Below, in pieces: positions 22,001-31,904 of a stretch of DNA of 64,000 bases. Position 1 is the first letter of the stretch. The number at the start of each line of letters is the position of its first letter. The notes beneath the pieces are model-generated. The model worked only from the letters and a program-made list of their open reading frames with translations. It did not search any database and was not told the origin of the DNA. Source of the DNA: Saccharina japonica (Eukaryota; Sar; Phaeophyceae; Laminariales; Laminariaceae); NCBI GenBank assembly GCA_008828725.1, contig MEHQ01002784.1, forward strand, positions 394,491 to 458,490, written 5' to 3'. Both the position numbers and the translations under genes were made by a program.

Positions 22001-23473
22001 CATCCTGTGCCTTCCCTTCCTCTTGGATATCATCGTCGAGGGCACAATACGTTTTCGGAATTCGCAGCCCGTCCTTAACCCGCTTTCTACTGCAAAAAGC
22101 AAAAACAAACTATTACGGGGTGGGCTAATGTAGTAAATAGTACCTACGGTACACACAAAACCCAATACATTTTCTTATTTTTGCTAACAAGATTTGGTCC
22201 TGTTAACTACTGTATGGTCCCCTGTAATAATTATGAGTGGTTTATCCGCGAAAACCCGGGTGCATAGTTTTTTTGTTAGGACTGCACTCCCTTGTGTGGA
22301 CACTTTTTACTCGGGGTTAAAGTCAAGTATATGGCTATGTGCAGTGCACTATATACGACTTCAGAAGCGCAAACAGTACCCCAAACTTATTCCACAAGAC
22401 GCATCTTATCTTAAGATAAGAGAGGTGCACCATGCTTTTGCCTTCTGAGGGTGGTGACTCGAGGAGCTCTATACTAATAGTAAGTAAAAACTGATTTTGG
22501 AGGGAAATAGAAGTGCGACATAACCGATGAGCGAATCCCATGGCCTGACTGTACACTGAAAATTAGTGCAACACAAAAATAAAATTCCGATGATTTCGGG
22601 TGAAGGAGCCCGATCATTCGGAAACCATTTCAGCCAAAACGTGCTATGAATACCTCTATCGTGGCACGCGTCCCTAGTAGCTTGTCCCGGAAAAACGTGG
22701 GACCGGTTATTAAGGGGTTTTGAGCGCGGGAACGATTTCGTCCGCAAAAGGGATCCTTCTCTAATTCCAACTAGTCCCCCCCCCCCCCGAAATTATGGGT
22801 GTAAAACCTGAAAGGTTTGAGTGGAAAAAAAAGTGTTGACACGTACTATAGGACAGATAGATCACGATCCAGATCATCTACAGTAGATCATCTAGACCCT
22901 GACCTGCCGGTGTGATATACTGTACAGGATTTTGTGTCTAGTACAGGATCCAGCCCAGGAAACATGTCCTAGGTCATGCAGAATATACGGCTCTCCACCC
23001 GGCAACATGAGATGTAGATCGTACAGACCATACAGATCATACAAGATCAGAAATATATCTGCCCTGAAAGATGTAGATCATGGGGTAGGAATCGATGATC
23101 CGTCCGCGGTGTGAAAATTGTTCGGGGCATGCGAGATGTGCCTGACTCATCCCCCACCCCCCACCCCAACCCACGCCGCCACCACAGCCATAATTCCCAC
23201 CCTTACCCTAACCCGCCGCAACCCCGACGCCAACCCCTACCCCCCCCATCCCGCACCCTGAACCCACCGCCAACGCCACCCCCAACCCTAACCCCATCCC
23301 CCACCACCGCCACCCCGACCACCAACCGTTTTCAGACTCCATACGTGACTTCTTGCGGGCACGTATTCTGCTACTACTGCGCGAGGATGGCTTGCACGGT
23401 GGACCCTCGCTACGCTTGTCCGCGCTGCGGCGAGCATTTCGCCACCTCGCGTCGATGGTCCCAGCCACGATGA
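9984..23473 (+). CDS. PEX2: Peroxisome biogenesis RING protein, peroxin-2 (seven exons)
   Basis: PEX2 is a peroxisomal-membrane RING E3 ligase that works with PEX10 and PEX12 to ubiquitinate the import receptor PEX5. Exons: 9984-10220, 11330-11407, 13129-13285, 19691-19860, 20092-20232, 20901-21234, 23336-23473 (stop TGA), about 417 codons. All junction phases agree. Exon 1 (start in GCCATGG context) holds VNQLDAGVLDVEL and ERFKPE. Exon 2 holds FRFTIWLQRPTPGMHLQ, followed by GLRYRND in exon 3. Exon 5 has MVNLLLFLRHGKYATP and exon 6 INYQFLNRRLLWDHWAKMA, all typical of PEX2. The RING is split: CADC ends exon 6; CGHVFCYYC and CPRCG are in exon 7. The last intron has a GC donor (AAG|GCGAGT). The length is near the usual 300-400 residues. 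One anomaly: exon 6 changes frame within its GGC run near 21085-21130. Introns of up to 6.4 kb are full of repeats. Confidence 0.93.
10406..10571. mobile_element. Family C MITE, copy 1 (PEX2 intron 1)
   Basis: It starts CAGGACGCCT and ends in an eroded form of GTGTCCTG. The core (AATTCGGGAGTCGTTATCTT, then ATTAGTGT and TCTCTCAAAT) matches 10674-10866 in opposite orientation, plus 32822-32988 and 47707-47860. Subterminal CCAGGCTG and CATCCTGG extend the inverted repeat inward. There is no coding capacity. Confidence 0.75.
10674..10866. mobile_element. Family C MITE, copy 2, inverted relative to copy 1
   Basis: The element runs from CAGGACACCT to GATGTCCTG, with TA directly outside both ends. 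The interior is the reverse complement of copy 1. The pair could form a stem of about 170 bp in the PEX2 primary transcript. Confidence 0.8.
11153..11275 (-). repeat. Family A repeat, partial copy ending in poly(C)
   Basis: The segment reads CTGCCTGGTCGGTGAAAACC ... GTAGGGATGCGAGGGTCTAT ... ACTACGGCC and then runs into a 12-13 base C tract. It sits about 55 bp upstream of the PEX2 exon 2 acceptor. Confidence 0.8.
11440..11870. repeat. Degenerate tandem repeat, unit about 130 bp (PEX2 intron 2)
   Basis: TTCGCACCGACGTTTCG, ACAAGCTCCTTGG and GACCAGTTTTGC-type phrases recur in the same order around 11510-11590, 11655-11730 and 11755-11850. A relative of the GACCAGTTTTGC...TAGGAAAA phrase also occurs at 12490-12620. 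No coding potential is seen. Confidence 0.65.
12036..12260 (+). repeat. Two to three tandem family A fragments (PEX2 intron 2)
   Basis: GTAGTCRTATGACCATAGACC followed by CTCGCACCC and AATGCCGRGACG occurs at about 12096-12150 and about 12190-12245, with a more diverged piece at 12036-12060. G-rich runs separate the copies. Confidence 0.75.
12741..13060. repeat. Triplet microsatellites (ACT)n and (AAC)n upstream of PEX2 exon 3
   Basis: Imperfect ACT/TAC repeats fill about 12748-12855, and a cleaner AAC tract fills about 13025-13059. Exon 3 begins at 13129. Confidence 0.9.
13286..15749. other. PEX2 intron 3, first part: no gene seen
   Basis: Apart from a G-rich family A-related fragment near 13555-13650, I recognise no repeat, exon or RNA here. 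The stretch is AT-rich from about 13790. Confidence 0.5.
15750..15821 (+). tRNA. trnE(UUC): tRNA-Glu (anticodon UUC), nested in PEX2 intron 3
   Basis: A full cloverleaf can be drawn. The acceptor stem TCCCTTG/CAGGGGA has one G-U pair. The D arm is GTCC...GGAT, the anticodon arm TATGA-CTTTCAC-TCATG has TTC as anticodon, and the T arm is CCGGG-TTCAATT-CCCGG. The discriminator base is G. There is no tRNA intron. The internal A box (TAGTCCAATGG) and B box (GGTTCAATTCC) are good matches for RNA polymerase III promoters, and a T6 run at 15831 can terminate transcription. The gene lies on the same strand as PEX2. It looks functional rather than a SINE head, because all stems pair. Confidence 0.92.
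16205..16785. repeat. Cluster of AAGGCA/TGCCTT motifs in both orientations
   Basis: About twenty occurrences of AAGGC(A/G) or (T/C)GCCTT fall within 580 bp, several as palindromes (AAGGCATGCCTT at 16212-16232 and 16705-16715; AAGGCATGTGCCTT near 16640). No tandem period is obvious. There is no recognisable gene. Confidence 0.6.
16786..18260. other. PEX2 intron 3, middle part: low-complexity tracts only
   Basis: The stretch contains a 20-plus base G run (about 17200-17221), a (CTG)n tract (17632-17654) and GT-rich tracts (17938-17950 and 18055-18080). Frames are open by composition only. Confidence 0.5.
18265..18680. mobile_element. Family E repeat carrying inserted family B sequences (PEX2 intron 3)
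   Basis: The outer repeat reads ...GCACCATG...GAGGGTGGTGAC...GAGCTCTATACTAA...CATGGCCTGACTGTACACTG and resumes as AAGGAGCCCGATGATTC at about 18671. The same sequence at 22390-22625 is continuous at this point. The extra block (about 18490-18671) contains two family B copies in tandem, ending GAATGGGTTAA. This is a nested insertion with an empty-site counterpart. Confidence 0.75.
19085..19240. repeat. Family D repeat (PEX2 intron 3)
   Basis: CAGATCCAACCCAGGAAACG, TGTCCCTATGGATGATGCAG, CCCACCCGGCA-type and CATACAGATCAGGAAT-type phrases occur in the same order at 21440-21612, 22920-23118 and 31545-31715. Confidence 0.75.
21440..21612. repeat. Family D repeat (PEX2 intron 6)
   Basis: The order is GATCCAACACAGGAAGCATG, then CCCGCCCGGCAACATG, then a triple ATACAGATC run, then ATATCTAGATCATGAAGC. 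It is a close relative of the other D copies. Confidence 0.75.
22390..22720. repeat. Family E repeat, uninterrupted copy, with a family B fragment at the end
   Basis: It shares GCATCTTATCTTAAGATAAG-like start, CACCATGCTTTTGCCTTCTG, GGAGCTCTATACTAATAG and CATGGCCTGACTGTACACTG with the copy at 18265. The end (22675-22720) resembles the family B half TAGCTTGTCCCGG...GGGACCGGTT. This copy supplies the empty site for the nested insertion at 18490-18671. Confidence 0.75.
22850..23120. repeat. Family D repeat (PEX2 intron 6, upstream of the RING exon)
   Basis: The run GATCACGATCCAGATCATC is followed by CAGCCCAGGAAACATGTCCT, CACCCGGCAACATGAGATG, CATACAGATCATAC and GGAATCGATGATCCGTCCG, as in the other D copies. 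Confidence 0.75.
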
Positions 23474-23509
23474 CGCTGCGCGGGTGGGGTGGGGGAGGGG
23501 GGGGGGGGG

Positions 23510-23735
23510 GGCGGCCGTAGTCGTATGACCATAGACGGTCTGGGGATGGATCGGGCAAACACGCCAAGTCGCATCACAAAAAAAGAGCGTGACCACAGGG
23601 TTTACACGTTTGAGGAGGGAGAGGGGAGAGGGGGGTACTCGTGCCATGCATGGCCGTAGTCGTATGACTATAGACCCTCGCATCCCTACAATGCCGGGAC
23701 GGGGCACGTCGGGTTTTCACTGACCGGACAGGCAT
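23510..23735 (+). repeat. Family A fragments directly downstream of PEX2
   Basis: A short piece occurs at 23512-23545. A longer one at about 23640-23735 runs from a G-rich tract through GCCGTAGTCGTATGACTATA to ATGCCGGGACGGGGCACGTC and a GTTTTCACTGACCGGACAGG-like end. Confidence 0.8.
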
Positions 23736-26148
23736 TCCTTGCACCAAGGGGGGGGTTGGGGGGGTATTCGAAGTTTCTTGGCACGTATTTTAGTTTTGTG
23801 CATAGGTTTGCTTGTATATGGCGCTGAGTTTTTGAGAGGCATTAGTATTACCACCGCGGAGGGATTCTCCGCGATTAAGGATTGGTTGGTTGGTTGGTTG
23901 GTCGGTCTGTTGGTTGATTGGTTGGTTGGTTGGTTGGTTGGGCCGCTGTGTTTCCGTGCGATGAATAGGTCAGTCGTTCAATGGTTTGCTTGGTCGCTCA
24001 CCTCGGTTGCTTGGTTCTTTTAGTTGGGTTTGTAATTCGTGGTTACGTCGTAGGCTGTCTTTGGTCCTGTGCGGCGCCGCGAAGCAAGTATAACTAGCAG
24101 CTGCTGACCCCGTTTATTGTTAGCCCTGCGCTCCCGTCGTGAGGACAAAATACTTGGAATTAGAGTCAGCTTTAGGTTTATCTTGGAATTTGAGTGCAGT
24201 AGTAAAAGGGTTAATGGCAGACGGCGGCAATCGTAACAACGTAGTAATCGACAGCAGCTGCCGTAGTGGTGGCACGACAAGCCGAAATGGCACCGTGTGA
24301 GCGGCACCAAACTGCGCTCTGTCGAGACATTTTGGGCACACTGCCCTTTCAACGCCGGTAGGTGGCAAGTACTGGTCGAATGATAGATTACCTGGTCCAT
24401 GTTAATACGCATACATACCTGTTCGAACCATAGATTACTTACAGTAGTTTGTTCGTTACCTTTTCGAGACTCACGGCCTGTCGGCATATGCTTGAGGTGC
24501 TCCTCTCCGTGATTGACGTCCTGCTGCGGTCTATAGCCGGTACCGCTCGTACAAGCACTCTTCTTATTTTGACTACTTCCTCCATGGCTTGTCTGTTGTC
24601 CTGAGGGTAGACTATTTATGTTGGCGTTTTTTTTTTAAATATTTAGCGTAGATGTCGTCGGGGAATGGTGGGGCCGGCCACCCTGAGGGGAGTAGCGCAC
24701 ACAACATGGAGGTTCGGTACTTTATCTAACGACTATTTTTACGAAAGGGTTACGTGTGTACACAGCTTTTTTATTATTTTTTCTTTTCGCTTTTTTCTTT
24801 TTTCTCTTTTTTTCTCTTGCATGCACCTGGATTGCTAGCAGGGTAGGTCTTGCCTGTCGTATATGGCGTTGCATTGTCTTCTCTGCTTACTGCACTGAGT
24901 GTGGTATCTCTGTGTCGTAGTTTTGTGACCACAGAACTGGTACCTTTTTAGGATGAAGAATCGGCACGGACACTGGGTGTGCTGGATGTCGACGGGTAGA
25001 AAGGAAGGTTTAATGTGAAGAACACACACACACACACACACAGCTTTTTTACCCTACAGCTTTTTGTTGGGAGGGGCGAGAGGGCTCGTGCTATATGGTG
25101 GGGTCCGATGTTTCTGGTGGGTTCACCAACTCAGCAGCAAGCAGGAAGCGATTGTCGCTGTTGTTGTTGCGGATTGGGCTCGATCGTGCGTTCTTCTTGC
25201 AGGGCTTCGATTGAATAGCCACCGCAATACAATGCTGCTTTTGCTGTAATCGCACAGCCACCAACACCCGACTTTCTTGGGGAGTCTTTTCTCGCCAAAG
25301 CCCACCACCACAAATAAAATGAAACGGAAAAAAAATATGTCACCGCATCACAACAAATAAATGAGAAGCAGGGAAAATATACTGGTATGTTTACGCACGC
25401 ACGAGAACGCCACACAACACTCGACCCCTCCTGCTGAGCGCCTTCTCGCCAAAGCGAAGCTCCAACACAATGGGGCACAACATTTGACTCTCGGCGGCTT
25501 TCTGGACAACAGTCGGTGGTCACCGGTAAGGCGCCGTCCCTTCCCCCCCGCCCCCCCCCCGATACTAGAATATATCTCCGTTCGTCTATTTTCGTCGCGC
25601 CTATACTCTGCTGCTAGTATTTTAGTGCAGATACCTGTTGTAGGTTTTCGTCGATTTTTTCCATCTCACGCTTTCGACGACGGAAGGAAAAGGTGTCATT
25701 GCTTGCTGTTGCTATTGCTTGCTTGCGTGCATGCTTGCTGCTTTGCTCGCATGATTGCTGCTTTCTGCTTGCAACTTGTTTGCAGCGTGCAAAAGGTGCA
25801 AATTATTGTATGAGCGCATTTTACCGGACGATCCCTCTCCGAATAAAAAAAAACGTTGCGCAAGAAGAGTCGATTGCCCTCTAGGCCGTGCGTAGCATCA
25901 ACCGCAGACGTGATGCCACCTACTGTGCGCACAGTACACAGTTCAGTAACCGAGGGTTATCACCACCTAAACTAGTTATTTGTACCGTGCAGTCAGTCCC
26001 TGAGCGGGACTGGCTCTGGCTCCTCTCGAGATTGAAAGTGTGTGAGCTCACAAAAAAAGAAAATCGACAAAACAAGGGTTTCCAGAGAAGTATCGGCGGC
26101 GTGTCTTCTCAGGGACAAATTGCGCCAATCCATGTGATCTGCTCTCCC
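23736..26148. other. Spacer between PEX2 and the EsV-1-7 gene, no gene called
   Basis: The spacer includes GTTG-rich low complexity (23880-23940), a diverged family B copy (about 24100-24215, with ACTTGGAATTAGAGT), a (CA)n tract (25022-25042) and T-rich stretches. The frame of the EsV-1-7 exon is open upstream to a stop at 25882, but has no convincing ATG before 26149. A 5' untranslated exon could lie here; I cannot define it. Confidence 0.5.
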
Positions 26149-27515
26149 ATGCGCCGCACCAGCAGCAGCAGGAACAACAGGGAAGCAAGAGACTTCCTGC
26201 CTTGCAGGGGTAGCAAGAGAGGGCTAGGGCTGATGCCGCGAGTCAGAGAAGAGGTGATCCAGCCTTTCGACGAGGAAGGTGGCGCTTGCGGAGAAGATGA
26301 AGATACCCGGAGTTCGCCTTCTCCAGCCTCATCACCAGCCTCGCCCGAAACAAGTCAACATGTTGCCAATTCAAAATCGACGAGAATGATGTCCACGAGC
26401 AGCTCCCGAAATCTCGGAGGGCAGGGCCGCCACCTTGTCTCCTCTTTTGGGTACCTCGCGGGTGGGACGACCGCGTTCTTATCGGCGCAGACGTCGTCCC
26501 AAACCGGGGTGCGCGCGGAGCGATTCTCGTGCCGCGTACAGGGATGTCGCATCCAACCCGTGTTCGGCTATTTGCGTAGCGGTAGGCACGAGGGATCCCG
26601 ACGAGAGTGTTGCAGCAAGCACCGCCTCGAGGGCATGATTGACCTCTCGCAAGATGACGAGCAGCAGCTGCAGCAGCAGCAGCAGCAGCAATTACGTGCT
26701 TCTGAACAACCACACTGTTCGCCCAGAGACGCCGACGGGAATAGAGACGGGGAGGAGGAACAGGAGGAACAGGAGGATCAGGAGCAGGGAGAGCAGCAGG
26801 CGGAAGGCATCGCGTTGCCGCTGGAGAGGTCTCGGCTCTACAGGAAACGAGCAGCGCCTGACAGCGGCAGCAGTAGTAGCAACAACAACAACAGCAGCAA
26901 CAACAGCAACACCAGTAACGGCCACATCTACGACAGCAGCAGAAGTTTCAACGGCGGCGGCGGTGGCGGTGGTGGTGGTGGAACGCCCAACACCACCTCG
27001 GCTGGGGCAGCCACGGATGCAGGAGATCAGGATGCGGCCCTACATCGCCCGATAAAAACACCCCGTGGCGGCGCGGGCGCCGAAGAAGGTCGACAATCCA
27101 CGATCGGTGAAGATTCTACCCCTGCGCCGCGTACCGCGAGCGACTACTACTATAGCGGGGGGGGGCACGCCGCGGGCACAACAGAGCTGTCGCAAGAGGC
27201 ACCGGCGGCCCCGGTGGTGGCGGTGGCCGGTGGTGGTGCCGTCGGGCCGAGGAAGCAATCTGATCGCAAGAACCCTGCTCGAGGTCGTGGGGGCGGGCGT
27301 CTGACGGTCCCCAAAAAATCGCGCCGCGCGGCTTCGAGTAAAAGTGGGGGCGTAGGCGGTCGCGCTGCTGCTGCTGCTGCTGCTGCTCCTACATCTGCTA
27401 ATGCTGCTGGCGGTGTTGGTAATGTTACTCCTACCGCTGCTGTTACTGCTACCGCTGTTACTACTGCTGTTACCGCCGGTGCCCCTGCTGCTACGGCCGG
27501 CACTGGTGCTGCTGG

Positions 27516-27553
<38 letters not shown>

Positions 27554-30500
27554 ACGTCAACAAGGCCGGGTCGGCGGGACGAGCGGGACGCAAGAAGGCA
27601 GGAGCTCCCCTCGACGGGGAGGCCCCTTCAACCAAGCCCGCCCGGAGCCGCGCTCCCCTCAAAGTCACCGTTGGCGCCGCAGACAGGAAGAGGCTGGACA
27701 CGGAAGATGCAGCGGAAGCGGCGGGAGCGGCAGTAGGAGCTGCGGTTGGAGCGTCAAATGGAGGAGAGTGTGTGCTGCTCCCAGGAGGCGAAGCGACGGC
27801 GCCTAGCGCGAAGTGGAAGCCGGCAGCCGCAGCGGCTTCGCGCACGGAGCGCGCGACGCCCGCCGCCTCGCGAGGAAGCCGTACGTGCCTCTGCCATCCC
27901 TGCAACACCACCGCCTGCTTCGGGTTTCCAGGCGGGAGACGTACTTCTTGCTGGCGACACCAGCTGGAGGGCATGGTCAACCTCGACCGGTATGCCCACG
28001 CCAGCGGCAGTGCGGCCGCCGTCATCGATGGCGATGGCGATGGCGCAAGCGGGGGCGACGGTAGGGTCTCGCATCGGGACGGCGGCAGACAAAAAGGGGA
28101 CAGTGACGTCGGCGACAGCTTCAGCGGTAGCGGCGGTGACGGCGGTTGTGGCAGCAGCGACAGCGGTGTAGCAGCAGAAGAAGGGGCGGCGGCGGCGGTG
28201 GCGGGAGAATTTACGTTCTTCGATGGCTCGGGTCGTGGTGGAACAGGCAGAGCCTCCAGGCTCGTCCTCTCTTGTCGGGCGACCGGGGTCTCCTGTCAGC
28301 ATCCGCGGAGCTTCGGCTTTCCCGGGGGAGCGAGAGAGGTCTGCGCTGACCACAAGGTGCCGGGAATGGTGAACTTCGTGGAAGGAGGAAAGGTGAGATC
28401 GTCGGCGGCATCGGTGGCGTTGGCTGCAGAGGCTGTGGGGGCAACGACATCGGGGGCCTTGGCTGCGAATGATTCGGGGAGGGTTGGTCTCGCGAGCTCA
28501 CGAGCGAAGAAGCAATCTGTCGTAGCGAGCGGTGGCGGTGGCGATGGCGGCCGCGGCGCCGGCGCCGGTGCTGGCGGAGCTAGGGGTGGCGTGGCAGCGC
28601 ACAGGACCGGTCGCGAGCAGACGAGCTCTCTTCAAAAGGCAGTGAAGAAGGCCAGCATCTCACGGGCGACACAACTGAAGAACGGGGTTGACACGAATCC
28701 GGCTGTGGTGTTGGAGGACGCCGCTGTGGCTGCGACTGCGGCTTCCGCGACGGCTCCAACGACGGATGGTGCTCGCGGCAAGAAGAAGACTGCCAGGCGC
28801 GCGAACACCGTTGGCCAAAAATCGTCGTCCGCCCGCACCACCGGGGCCACTGCGGGGAAGGTTACGAGGAGCGCTGTCGGCGGTGGTGGCAGCAAGGTTA
28901 GCTCTTCTTCTTCTCTGTCGTCTCCTGTTCCTCTCCCGTCCACAGAGAGCGAGCCGGGGAGCCTCGCTGTGGGTGCAGAGGTCGGCAGCGCTAGCGGCAG
29001 CGTCAGCGGCAGCGTCAGCAGCGGCGCGAGAAGCCACGTCCACAACCACAGGGCCATGTGCACCGAGGGAGGGTGCCCGATCTCGGCGAGGTTTGGGTAC
29101 CTCAGCACCCGCAGACGGGTGTGCTGCGGAGCTCACAAGCGGTTCGGCATGGTCAACCTCGACAAGAACCCCCTGAAGAAGAGGACCGCGGCCACCGCGT
29201 CCTCCGCGGGAGAAGGCGACCCGGCGGAGCCCTTGGCTCCGGCAACAGCATCGACGGTGGTGTTGTTTGCGCCGGCGCCGGCGGCTGTAGCGGCGCGTTT
29301 AGCGGCGCCTGCGGCGGCGGGGACGGGGGTGGCGGCGGAGGTGGAGGCGAGGGCGAGGAAAAACGGGACGAAAGGTCAGGTGGGCCAGGTCGGCGGGGTC
29401 GCTGCCAAGACAGGCGGCCGAAAGCGCAAAAAAGCTGGCGATGCTCAGGGTCCCTCCGTCGTCAGCGGGAACTCGGGCCTTGACAGCGATGGTGGCGGCG
29501 GTGGCGGTGGCGGTGGCGGTGGCGGCGGCGGCGGCGGCCGCTCCCCACCGCAAGCACCCGCCGCCCTTGAACAGCCGGCGGCTATCAAGGACGGGGCGGT
29601 CGAGCCTGAAGGGGTGGGGCCAGGGACGGGAGACGAGGACGCTGACAAGGGTTCCACGGCTTCGGGCAGGACCGGGAGGGGTGCCGGGGGCGGGGCGCGG
29701 GGATACAAGAGGTGCAAGCATTCGGCGTGCTTGCTCCACGCGTCGTTCGGGTTCCGAGCTGGGCGGAGGGATTTCTGCATGGTGCATCAACTCCCGGAAA
29801 TGGTGAATCTTGTCGTTCAGAGCAAGAAAGACAAGAAGGCTGCTGAGGAGGCTGAAGAAACGGCGGCAGCGGTGGCGGTAGCGGGTACGGCGGGTACGGC
29901 GACTACGGCGGTGCCGGTGCGGCTTCCCGCGAAGCCCGGGGCAGCGGTGTCGGCGGCGACTGAGTCGGTATCTACACAGCCTTCCGGCCCGCCCGCTGCC
30001 AAGCGCCAGCGATGCGTCTCCTCGGCGCCATCCAAGCCTTCTTCTCGACACCCCCGCCCGCCGGGTGCCCGCTCCGGCCGGCCTGTTGCTGCCAACCCGT
30101 CCCGAATGACGCGAACCCCGGTGGTTCGCGGGAGCGGCGCGCCGTTCCTGAGCGATACCGGTGACGGCAAGGAAAAGAGGAAGGCGATTTTGGTAGCGGT
30201 GGCCGCGGCGGCGGTGGCGGGTGCGGCCTCGGCGGCGTCGGAGGTTGGGCCTGGAACGGGGGCAGAGGCGGAGGCGAAAGCGGAGGTGGAGGCGGGGGTG
30301 AGGCCGGGGGAGGGGGAGGGAGCGGGGGCGGAGATGGAGGCGAAGCGGTTGCCCGAGTTGCAGGTGGGGGGCGGGGGAGAGACGGGCGCGGCTGTTGTTC
30401 AACGAGCCACGCGCAAGGGGCGGTGCAAGGCTGAAGGCTGCGACCTGCACGCCTCCTTCGGGTTTCCAAAGGGATCGCGGGATTTTTGTGCGGGGCACCA

Positions 30501-30903
30501 CGTGGAGGGCATGATGAACCTCGTCTACCAGAGCGCCAAGAGGGGAGCCGGCGCGCGGGTGGGGAGGGGGAAGGGTCTTGGTGGCCGGAGCGCGACGACG
30601 GCGCGGCGGGGGGTTAAGGGTGACGCTCCTGCTCCTGCTGATGCTGATGCTACTGCTGCTACTGCTTCTGCTGCTTCTTCTGCTGCTACTGCTTCTGCTG
30701 CTACTGCTGCTACTGTTTCTGCTGCTGCTACTTCTGCTTCTGTCGCTTCTCCGTCTACTGCTACTAATACTATTGCTACTGCTGCTGCTGCTGCTGGTAC
30801 TGCTAGTGGTGGAGGTGGTGGTGGTGGGGATGGTGGTGGCGACGTAGGCGGTGGCGATGGTCGTCCTCGTCGTAGTCGTCGTCGCGTTGGTGGTGGCGCC
30901 GAA

Positions 30904-30964
<61 letters not shown>

Positions 30965-31312
30965 ATGCTGCTGCTGCTCCTGCTGCTGCTGCTTCTGTTG
31001 CTACCGCTCCTGCTGCTGCCGGTAGTGGTGATGGTGGTGGTGGCGGTGGTGGTGGTCGCCGTCGTCGACGTGGCGTCGGTGGTGGTAATGGTGACGGAGC
31101 TACTGCTGCTTCTAGGGAAGCAGAGGAGAGCTTGCAACCCCCTAAAAAATCACGGCGAAGGTCTGGCGTTGGCGCGGGCGGCGCTGGCGGGGGCGCTGGC
31201 CGGGGCGCAGGCGGGGGTGGCGGCAGCAGCGCAGGGGAGAGCACAGACAAAAGCAGGCATCGGGTGTGGGAGGGAACACGGTGCGGCGTCTGCGACCGCA
31301 TGGCCAAGCTTG
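26149..31312 (+). CDS. Large EsV-1-7 repeat protein (six Cys/His repeats), main exon
   Basis: The exon encodes about 1,720 residues in one open frame. The EsV-1-7 repeat is a proposed zinc-binding C/H motif named after a gene of the brown-algal virus EsV-1 and found in the Ectocarpus developmental protein IMMEDIATE UPRIGHT. Its molecular role is not settled. Six repeats lie at about 26530-26649, 27886-27990, 28273-28383, 29058-29165, 29713-29815 and 30424-30528. The common pattern is C-x4-C-x15/16-C-x2-H followed by GMVNL-like residues, with FGF or FGY in the middle. Repeat 1 has a longer loop, and repeat 3 has x6 between its first two cysteines. Linkers are long Ala, Gly and Gln homopolymers. 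I chose ATG 26149 because the upstream frame has no ATG after the stop at 25882; ATG 26233 is the alternative. After CGVCDRMAKL a donor G|GTGAGG occurs at 31313. Reading through to the stop at 31497 would enter family D-like sequence, so splicing is preferred. Confidence 0.85.
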
Positions 31313-31439
31313 GTGAGGACTCAAAAACTTATGACGTACGGCCGCTCGGGTATCCGCCGCCGCTGCCGCTGCCGCTACGGCCGCCGCGAAAGTTTTTGAC
31401 CTTGTGTACCGATCGTGGATTTTTTTGTTTTTCGTCAAA

Positions 31440-31715
31440 TATTTCACGCGTCGGGGACAGTTCACGATCTAGATCATCTGAATCATCTAGTTCGTAGCTC
31501 GCCGATATGGGGTATTGTGCGGGACCTGTGTAGTACGCAGATCCAACCCAGGTAACCTGTCCTGAACCATGCACGTATTTGATCAGCTCCCACGCGGCAA
31601 CATGAGAGCTATCGTATGTAGGTAATAAAAGTATCAGGAATATTTTCGCTGTAGTCCTGAAAGGTCTATATCATACGTGGTATGCACTGGAGATCAGCGA
31701 TCCGTCTGACGTGTG
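31440..31715. repeat. Family D repeat following the EsV-1-7 exon
   Basis: CACGATCTAGATCATCTGAA (31463 onward), CAGATCCAACCCAGGTAACC, CACGCGGCAACATGAGAG and GGAGATCAGCGATCCGTCTG follow the order of family D. It overlaps the read-through tail of the preceding frame, which argues that the tail is intronic. Confidence 0.75.
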
Positions 31716-31904
31716 AAATGTGTACAAAGTACTCTACGTCAGCTTTGACTTTGCAAGCTGCGTGATACGTGGGCTACGCGTGTTCTATATTCCATGTAGT
31801 AAAATGTTATCAGGTATACTCGTAGTATTGCTAGATCACCCTTTTTTTTTTCTTTTTTTTGGCGGTCACCAAAGCTGGCGGTCGAGTAGATCATTTGTGC
31901 GGGG

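Noticed and set aside
23111-23335. Pro/Thr-rich reading frame upstream of the RING exon as part of PEX2
   Set aside because: It is the CCACC-rich pyrimidine tract before the acceptor TTTTCAG at 23335. Including it would place a long Pro insert inside the RING between its zinc ligands.
27150-28025. Minus-strand 291-codon Ala/Pro-rich frame
   Set aside because: It is a shadow of the same exon, with no conserved residue pattern.
29299-31307. Long minus-strand frames of 612 and 260 codons opposite the EsV-1-7 exon
   Set aside because: They mirror the GC-rich Ala/Gly linkers (giving Ser/Arg/Pro-rich strings). The plus-strand frame carries the conserved C/H repeats; the minus frames carry none.
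26149-31312. An integrated phaeovirus as the source of the EsV-1-7 gene
   Set aside because: No viral structural or replication gene lies nearby, neighbours are ordinary spliced host genes, and EsV-1-7 genes are known as host genes in brown algae.
31313-31497. Read-through C-terminal tail of the EsV-1-7 frame
   Set aside because: It enters a family D repeat (GATCTAGATCATC...) encoding Ser/Arg low complexity and follows a strong donor, so it is probably intronic. I could not exclude retention.
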